Shown here: positions 57,633 to 64,000 of the stretch, piece by piece
Layout: the number at the start of each line of letters is the position of its first letter
Position numbering within the stretch: the stretch's first letter is position 1
Origin: Wyeomyia smithii
Lineage: Eukaryota; Arthropoda; Insecta; Diptera; Culicidae
Direction: 5' to 3'
Assembly: GCF_029784165.1 (NCBI RefSeq)
Contig: NC_073694.1
Span: 47,091,674 to 47,155,673, forward strand
DNA: 64,000 nt
The notes under the pieces: generated by a model
Seen by the model: only the letters and a program-made list of their open reading frames with translations
Databases searched by the model: none
What the model was told of the DNA's origin: nothing
Program-made: the position numbers and the translations under genes

Positions 57633-57964
57633 CAGGGGCGGACGAAGGCTGATTTGAGCTGCAGGCGAAGACTGATTTTGCCGCCCCCCCCCCCCCCTCA
57701 AATTTTTATTTTATATGAAACGCATTTTCTATAGACTCGAAAATTTGATTAGACATCATGTGTTGTGTTAACAATTCAAAAATGAACATTTCATGCTTTC
57801 AATGTTGAAATTTTTTTTATCGTTTCCGACATATCAATTTCTTGAAGCACCTGTCTTTCTATCGATATTATCGCCAAGCCACACAAACGTTCTTGCGACA
57901 TGGTCGATCGTAGTTACGTCTTTATAAGTTCTAATTTTGAGAAACTTCTCTCGCCATTTGTTAC

Positions 57965-59478
57965 TTACTTAATTTACTTTTAAGGCGACAGACCGATTAT
58001 CAATCCAGTGCCGAATCCAAAATACGTCGCCATGTCACTCGGTCTTGGGCTGCTATACTCTAATCGCCCCTAACACCTATTTCGCGTGCATTCTCGTCGA
58101 CAGCACACATCCAACGAGTGCGGGGTCTACCCCGAAGTCGACGACCTCTATCGGGATTCCTGCTAAATATAGCCTTCGCTTGACGCTCATCCGGCATTTT
58201 CGTTACATGCCCAGCCCACTGAAGCCTGCCGTGTTTTATCCGCTTGACTATATCCGCCGACTTGTATGCCTGGTACACTTCATGGTTCATGCGTCTGCGC
58301 CAAACACCATTTTCTAGTTTGCCGCCAAGGATTAAACGCAAAATCCTACGCTCAAAAACACCAAGAGCTCACCGATCGGCCTCTTTCAGCGTCCATGATT
58401 AATGGCCGTAGAGAGCCACCGGAAGAATCAGTGTTTTATAGAGTGCATGTTTAGTATGGATTTGCAGACTACGGGACCTTAGCTGGTTACGTAGTCCGTA
58501 AAAGGCCCTGTTTGCGGCTGCTATCCGCCTCTTTATCTCACGGCTAACCTCGTTGTCACATGTCACTAATGTTCCCAGGTAAATAAATTCGTCAACTACT
58601 CCAAATGTTTCCCCATCTAGCACCACCGCAGCACCAACCTCCAACGGACTACCACGCACTCTGCCAGCCACCATGTATTTCGTTTAGGCAGAGTTTATGA
58701 CAAGCCCCAATCTCGCAGCTTCTTGCCTGAGAGGTCCGAAGGCCTCTTCCATTGCTCTACCATTAATACCAATAATGTCGGTATCATCCGCAAAACCTAG
58801 AAGCATGTGCGATTTCGTAATGATGGTGCCGCTTCTCTGCACACCAGCCCTCCGTATAGCACCTTCCAATGCGATGTTGAACAATAAGTTCGACAGCCCA
58901 TCACCCTGCTCCAAACCATCTAACGTCACGAAAGGGTCCGATATCTCACCGGTTATCCTGACGCTTGATGTAAAACCTTCAAGGGTGGCACGTATCAGCC
59001 TAATCAGCTTTGTTGGGAAGCCATGTTCGAGCATGATCCGCCATAACTCATTTCTCTTAACTGAATCGTACGCTGCCCTGAAGTCTATGAACAGATGGTG
59101 CGTCTGCAAGTTGAATTCTCGAAATTTTATCGAGGATTTGTCGCAAGGTAAACATTTGGTCCGTCGTGGAGCGTCCCCCTCGAAAACCGCATTGGTACTC
59201 GCCAACAATGGTCTCCTGCAACGGCCTCAGTCTGTGGAACAGGATGCGGGAGAGAATTTTGTACACGGTATTGAGAAGAGTTATGCCCCGATAATTGCTA
59301 CAGTCCAGGCGATGACCTTTTTTTGTAGATCGGGCATATGAGACCCTCCAACCAGTCCGAGGGCAATTCTTCATCAGACCACACTCTCAGTATGATCCGA
59401 TGGATGGCACGATACAGCTGTTCGCTACCGATTGAGCTGCGCTTTCATTGTATGTCTTTTCCAGGAGCTCAAAGAACA
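57965..59478 (-). mobile_element. RTE-type non-LTR retrotransposon, copy B, 5' truncated, with target duplication
   Basis: CCATTTGTTAC (57954-57964) and CCACCTGTTAC (59479-59489) flank it, 9 of 11 identical, and both read as the same hAT codons. The 3' end is a TAAG-type repeat (TAAATTAAGTAA on the minus strand), and the 5' end starts inside the reverse transcriptase at APGKD. It is younger than the hAT transposon it sits in. Confidence 0.8.
58045..59478 (-). pseudogene. RTE-type reverse transcriptase and carboxy-terminal region
   Basis: Minus-strand order: LYRAIHRIILRVWSDEELPS then DWLEGLICP; KKGHRLDCSNYRGITLLNTV; SRILFHRLRPLQETIVGEYQ and CGFRGGRSTTDQMFTLRQIL; THHLFIDFRAAYDSVKRNEL (first catalytic Asp intact); LEQGDGLSNLLFNIALEGAI; MLLGFADDTDIIGIN (intact FADD box); DEFIYLGTLVTCDNEVSREI; YKTLILPVALYGH; and the end RMNHEVYQAY, GRLQWAGHVTKMPD, with a stop before 58060. 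At least three frame changes or stops (near 59130, 58690 and 58370) inactivate it. The catalytic boxes are still correct. Confidence 0.85.
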
Positions 59479-60884
59479 CCACCTGTTACACTAATGGGTA
59501 AAGTGAGTAAAATTCTCAAAGATACAAAAACATTTGAAAAAGTATCAATCAGTTGATTTTTTGTGATGCAGTTTAACGCATTCATTGGAGTCGTCTCAGC
59601 TGGCAATAAGGTGATAAACTAACAAGTTCTTGGTGCATTTCATGTCCATCGATGTCACACTCTTTCTTGTGTGTGAGGATTTTCTGTAAATGTAGACAAC
59701 TTTTCTCTAACTGATCTGTACTACAACCCATTAAACTGTGAATATCATACAAGAAGCTGGAATTGTCACTGTGATTTTTCATTAACTGGAATCGATCATA
59801 GAACGATGCAATAGCTACATCCAATACAGAATAGAAGAAATTCACTTTGAAAGAGAGTTTTTTCGATGTAATTGGTTCATCTGACTGTTCGTATGCAAAC
59901 TGTTTCTTTATCATTCTCGGCCGAATTCGTGTTTCTGTTTGAAACTCCGGATTTACTTCTAAAGCATCAGTAATGATGCTATTCAAACCTTCATTTCTCA
60001 TATTTTTCGAAAAGTTTTAAACGCTGCCTATCAAGTCTATAGTGTTTTCGAGACTGCTATTTATTTTTTGAAGGTACCTACTCACTAAATTGATTTTGAA
60101 CAAAATTGAATGCCAAGCTACTAAACTGCATAAGAATTTGATTTTTTTAATTTCTTTTGCTAGGCTTTTTGCAGTATTTCTTGCAAACGCATCTTGCTTC
60201 AGATCCTCGATTGCTTCATATAGGGCATAATAAATTTCTCCTATATTAAACCTCAAGGGAGTGACAGCATCAATTCGACTTTTCCAACGCGTTCCACTCA
60301 GAGGCTTTACCGTAAGAGAAGTAATGTGTTTTTTGAACGATGAGTTGAAGCAGAAAAGAAGTTTAAAATTTCTTGCACGACACTGAAAAAGTCTACTGCA
60401 TCAAAACATGACTTGGCACCATCGCTAACAACAAGATTGGTTGCTGCATGGAACGGATTGATTTTTACAAAAATTGATTTTTACAAAAAAAGTTTAAGAT
60501 AATTAGTTTAAGAGTTTATGACAGATCTCGACGTTTCATGCATTTATAAGACCATTTTTTTCAATATCGAACATTTTACGAACTACCTGTGCATTTCTTA
60601 TCGGCCGAAAAAGTGAAATTTTGACCGCTTCGAGGCACCACTTTTCGAAGTCCGACTGAGCTGAAATTTTGCAAGTAGACTGTGGCATGTGGAGTGTTAG
60701 TACAACGTTAGTACATGAAAATGTGGATGGTCGCGTCGCACGTGAATAGAAATCCTGCTAGAGAGAGAAAAAATTTCCTCGTCGCTTAAAAAATAAGCAC
60801 ACGCATTAGCCGTCTGTTTGCCGGCCCTCGATGATTGACAAGCAGGCGACCGCCTGCTTCGCCTACGCGGTAATCCGCCCCTGC

Positions 60885-61300
60885 ATATTCCAATAACTTT
60901 TTCTGTATGACATGAATCAGTTTTAAACCCTATGAGCTCTGTTTTTAATCATAACAAGGCTAATTGGGAAAGATACAAAACTCATATTGAGAGAAATTTC
61001 AATAATGAGCTAGATTTGCAAAACGAAGTAAATATTGATTCCGCTTTGGAAGCATTGAAATGTGCAATTATTGATGCCAGAAATTATTCTGGTCAAAGAC
61101 TCAAGTGAAATTTGATTCACCAATAATTGACGAAAATATTAAACTTCTAATTCGTTTGAAAATGTCCGCATACGTCAATATAAACGTTCTCGTGACCCTG
61201 TTTTAAAACTATTTATAAAGATTTACAGAAAGAGATTAAACATAGATTTACTCTACCGAGAAATCAAAATTTTGAGACTACAAAGAATTTAAACACAGTT
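60885..61300 (+). pseudogene. Jockey ORF2, region between endonuclease and reverse transcriptase
   Basis: This continues the reading lost at 57632: ITFSV, then FNHNKANWERYKTHIERNFN, then VNIDSALEALKCAIIDARN. After a frameshift near 61085 come NVRIRQYKRSRDPVLKLF and IYRKR. The ANWERY and QYxRSRDP words are typical jockey linker motifs. Similarity ends near 61300, before the reverse transcriptase. Confidence 0.7.
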
Positions 61301-61455
61301 TGTAGTTGTTCAGTTTATTATTATTTATGTAAAAACAATGCCCATTCAAGCGAGTTTAATATTAGAAACGAATTCTGTTGCATTTAAGACATGATGTCAA
61401 AAGAGTTTAAAAATAATGCAAAAAAAAATTATCCACCTCTTTGGATCACATAGTT

Positions 61456-61590
61456 TCAATACTTCGTGTGACCACTTTTAACTTCAATAACTGCTCGTCA
61501 TCGTCGTATTGATTCAACAAGTTTCCGGGGTGATTTGGTCCCATTTAGTTGAGATTGCCTGCCACAATTGATGGATGCTTATTGGTTTTT
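61456..61590 (-). pseudogene. Tc1-like transposase, carboxy-terminal fragment
   Basis: On the minus strand IHQLWQAISTKWDQITPE is followed, after a one-base shift, by KLVESIRR, a stop, then RAVIEVKSGHTKY and the terminal stop at 61456. This matches the last 45 or so residues of Tc1-group transposases. The catalytic DDE part is absent. CCAAAGAGGTGGATAA just beyond the stop (minus strand) is probably 3' flank of the same element. Confidence 0.75.
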
Positions 61591-62560
61591 GCTACTGGAT
61601 CTCAATTTCCGAAATTGACATTTGTTCGTGCTTCTAGAATATTTTCGAACCTTTCTATATTATTTCGAAAACGTTATGAATTCTATTGGAGTTTCAAATA
61701 CGGCCAGCTTGTTTATTCAATTTCTGGGTGTTTTTTTCGGTTACCGTTTCGTTTTGCCGATAGCTCACTCCATAAGTACAATTTTGAGAAACAATGTATG
61801 ATGAAGTAGTTTGCCGTACAGTGCAATTCATCATCTTTTATGCCTGAAGTGTGAGAGCCAGTGCTGCAAATTTTCGACAGTGCAAACGAAAATGACAAAA
61901 ACAGCATTTTCACTGTCTCAAGTTACAGCTACCTTCAGTGACCCCAGTGTCAATTTTAAATAAAAGTCCGGTCTTTGAAAGAAATGAGATGTCTGATTTA
62001 ATATCTATATTATTTGATTTGAGCCAATTGATTGCATGAAATCGATGAACTATATAAGCATCTACATTCTCAACCACATAAATATCGTTGAAGCAACACA
62101 GCGTGTGCGAAATCACAGAAATGCTGCTAGCTAACAATCACTGTCAATTGATTGGAGCTAAAAGTCTCTTTCATTCTCAGCTCGTTCGTTGAAAATCTAA
62201 ATTCTAATATTTCAATTTCAACTGAAAATCTTTTCATGACAGTGAAAGTTTGCAATGCTGGTGAGAGCCTATACTCGAGCCAAATTTTCTTGCTAAATGG
62301 TTAGAATAGAGTATGTTGCTGACATGTATGTATTAACTGAAAAACAATTTATGTCCATTCTGTTAAAGTACTCAGAAGCTTTCCTTTTTTGTTCCATTTT
62401 TTGTTTAATTTTAAACCAACCGTTCTCTTGAAAACGTTGTATTTTCATAGCCTTTCAACTGTTGGTTGAAATATCTCGCGGAAGCGCTGCTATGCTATTT
62501 CAATTTAGTGGGATTGGCTATCACTTCACGATAGCACTATCTGTGAATTTTTCAAAACTG
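61591..62560. other. Unassigned sequence
   Basis: No recognised gene. Words such as GTCATTTTC, GACAGTGAAA and TCAATTG recur at 61880-62260 and may belong to the same small-element family as 63301-63516, but no complete ends were found. Confidence 0.35.
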
Positions 62561-62690
62561 AAACAAATAGCTTTTATTCTTTCAAACAACTTTTTGAAAC
62601 AGATAACGACGAACGATAACGACTAACAACGTTATCGTTCGTCGTTATCTGTTTCAAAAAGTTGTTTGAAAGAATAAAAGCTATTTGTTT
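62561..62690. repeat. Perfect 61-bp inverted repeat with 8-base loop
   Basis: Left arm 62561-62621 and right arm 62630-62690 are exact reverse complements over all 61 bases; the spacer is ACTAACAA. The arms contain CTTTCAAACAACTTTTTGAA and GATAACGACGAACGATAACG. There is no terminal-repeat or target-duplication signature. Confidence 0.97.
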
Positions 62691-62824
62691 TATATTTCTT
62701 AGTCATATTTATCATTGTATTAGATATTTATGACCGTTTTATTAAGCTAAGACGTGTTTGAGATGCCTCGATGAAAGCTTCGACAACCAAACATCCACAA
62801 AAATAAATTTTTATATATTTTAAT

Positions 62825-63033
62825 CAGGGGCGACTCGTGACTTTGAAACCTACCTGTTCAATTACAAATTCAATAATGTCCGCGAATAAACGCAATTTAT
62901 TCTCCTTGTTGCTATTGCAAAATAAAAGTTGAAATATCCAGCTTCCAAATAGTCTTTAAAATACTTAATACGAGTTTTGCCTGACGGTCCCATGTGCAAT
63001 GCACAGGTTGCACCTATGGACGAGTCGCCCCTG
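62825..63033. mobile_element. hAT-type miniature element with CAGGGGCG ends
   Basis: Perfect 14-bp terminal inverted repeat CAGGGGCGACTCGT. The flanks ATTTTAAT and ATTATAAT form an 8-bp duplication with one mismatch. It shares the first eight bases, CAGGGGCG, with the hAT element at 57633-60884, so a common transposase is plausible. No coding sequence. Confidence 0.8.
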
Positions 63034-63300
63034 ATTATAATTTATCACTTTCCCGCAAACTGGACGAAATACGCGGAAAGAAGTCTTTTCCTTAAAAAAG
63101 GTTGACACTGAGGTATATTTTTCCAATTTAAAGCATGATGAGCTGTTTGTACTGAAGTTTTAACGGTTTTTCTTTGATTTGCGAACCTTACGTTTTTGAG
63201 ATGTTTAATTGTATAGAAAATAAGCTTCATCATTTATATTCTGTTCCAATGAATTAAACGTGAAATCCTTCATTGGGTATATCAAGCAGAGCCTGACAAA

Positions 63301-63516
63301 GTCATTTTCAATTGACAATTGACAGGTTATAGTGACGCTTTGACCCGTCGCTTTGAATTGAAATGCATTTGTATCATTTTCGAGCACTTCGTGAGGCACA
63401 TGAAACCCAGTCGAAAGCTTTTGCTTTGATTTTGACAACTGAAAGGCTTGAAATTGATACAAATACTTTTCAATTGAAAGCGGAGATTATCACCATCACT
63501 CTCAATTGAAAATGAC
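63301..63516. mobile_element. Probable miniature inverted-repeat element with GTCATTTTCAATTGA ends
   Basis: GTCATTTTCAATTGA at 63301-63315 and its perfect complement at 63502-63516 enclose about 186 bp with further inverted words (AATTGATACAAAT and ATTTGTATCATTTT). No clear target duplication was seen. The antisense frames here are shadows. Confidence 0.55.
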
Positions 63517-64000
63517 AATGAGCGCTGACGGAGACTGCTTCACGCATATATGGAAAAGAGGGAGGAAATATTGATTGGAACTTGCGTAACGTATTTATTG
63601 GATGTTATTGACAACTTGTGGTATTAGAAAACTATCATCAAACGACGCGATGCGGTGCTAATTTCAATTGAGACCGTGAAAGAAAGGGAAGAGTCTCTAT
63701 CTTCGTATCAGTTTCATTGTTTTGTTTCGCAAAGCATAAGCAAAGTTAGGGGGTGATGTCTCAGAAGTAAGCTGGTCCAATCATGGTTCAATGCTGGTCC
63801 GATCATGATACAAAACAGGCCTTCGCCACACTGTTTCCAAAGCTGCAAAAACGTGATCGAAATTATTTTGACCCAAGAAAATAGATTTTAGAGCAATAGT
63901 GCCTTTAGAAAAGTTGATCCATTAATCATTCTCCATTTTATAGAAGTTGCATATTTGTGATTAATCCACTTAACAGTGAGAAGCGAATTTTACTTTTCTC
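63517..64000. other. Unassigned sequence at the window edge
   Basis: Nothing recognised. If the TAK1-like gene continues, this is still intron 5 or distal sequence. Confidence 0.3.

Larger units (their letters stand above)
57791..60480 (-). pseudogene. hAT-family transposase, broken and interrupted
   Basis: In minus-strand order: DGAKSCFDAVDFFSVVQEIL (about 60430-60370); a frameshift near 60310, then LTVKPLSGTRWKSRIDAV; RFNIGEIYYALYEAIEDL to SLAKEIKKIKFLCSLVAWHS and LVSRYLQK (60256-60080); KKQFAYEQSDEPI and FKVNFFYSVLDVAIASFYDR (59920-59800); ITKNQLIDTFSNVFVSLRIL then LTLPISV (59575-59492). The RTE insertion follows. After it come ERSFSKLELIKT, a stop, then LRSTMSQERLCGLAIISIER (57953-57800). 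The last block is the conserved carboxy-terminal dimerisation domain. The family resembles the transposase-derived ZMYM1-like proteins. Confidence 0.85.
57633..60884 (-). mobile_element. hAT transposon (ZMYM1-like transposase group) with perfect 8-bp target duplication
   Basis: CATATTCC flanks both sides (57625-57632 and 60885-60892). The terminal inverted repeats begin CAGGGGCGGA. The minus strand carries a broken transposase (57791-60480). An RTE retrotransposon at 57965-59478 sits inside it. The amino-terminal zinc-finger part of the transposase is missing. Confidence 0.9.
56030..61300 (+). mobile_element. Jockey-type retrotransposon split by a hAT transposon and a SINE
   Basis: ORF1 remnants (56030-56312 and the end near 56865-56952), ORF2 endonuclease start (56980-57632) and its continuation (60885-61300) lie in correct order. 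Foreign insertions are the SINE at 56450-56710 and the hAT element at 57633-60884. The reverse transcriptase is absent, so the copy is 3' truncated. Confidence 0.75.

Noticed and set aside
58697..59341. 214-codon plus-strand frame
   Set aside because: It is the antisense shadow of the RTE reverse transcriptase, whose minus-strand motifs are clear.

Overview
The window looks like nuclear DNA of a mosquito, probably a culicine such as Aedes. I infer this from two insect-type host genes, very small introns, and a dense, mostly dead load of insect transposable elements. These include R1-, jockey/CR1- and RTE-type non-LTR retrotransposons, a Helitron, hAT, Tc1/mariner/pogo and TTAA-specific elements, and tRNA-derived SINEs. 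There are no bacterial genes, operons or CRISPR arrays.

Two host genes are supported. On the minus strand, 10954-11205 is the first coding exon of a Runt-domain (RUNX) transcription factor. Its next exon lies beyond the left edge, so 1-10953 is its first intron and 11206 onward is its 5' UTR and upstream DNA. On the plus strand, five exons at 50846-52839 encode a TAK1/MAP3K7-like kinase. The last exon seen ends in a good splice donor and no later exon was found, so 52840-64000 is probably the next intron. The genes are divergent, with about 39.6 kb of repeat-rich DNA between their start codons.

Layout. 0.2-4.6 kb: a dead R1-clade retrotransposon split by a minus-strand jockey-type 3' end, which is itself split by a 1.2-kb TTAA-flanked palindrome. 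4.7-10.8 kb: hAT and TA-flanked miniature elements and a diverged duplication. 14.6-21.8 kb: a 7-kb field of purine-rich short-period satellites. 23.7-28.2 kb: miniature elements, an RNase H remnant and a SINE. 31.5-33.4 kb: a Helitron. 33.7-37.5 kb: an octamer satellite holding three nested DNA elements. 43.2-50.2 kb: a second copy of the palindromic hAT element, a broken non-LTR element, a solo LTR and TA-flanked elements. 53.6-61.6 kb: a nest in which an RTE element sits in a hAT transposon, which sits in a jockey element. 62.5-62.7 kb: a perfect 61-bp hairpin.

Almost all transposon coding sequence is interrupted by stops, frameshifts or deletions. Many element ends were fixed by matching terminal inverted repeats and target-site duplications (TSDs) read by eye. 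Family names for non-coding elements are inferences from TSD length and terminal bases.
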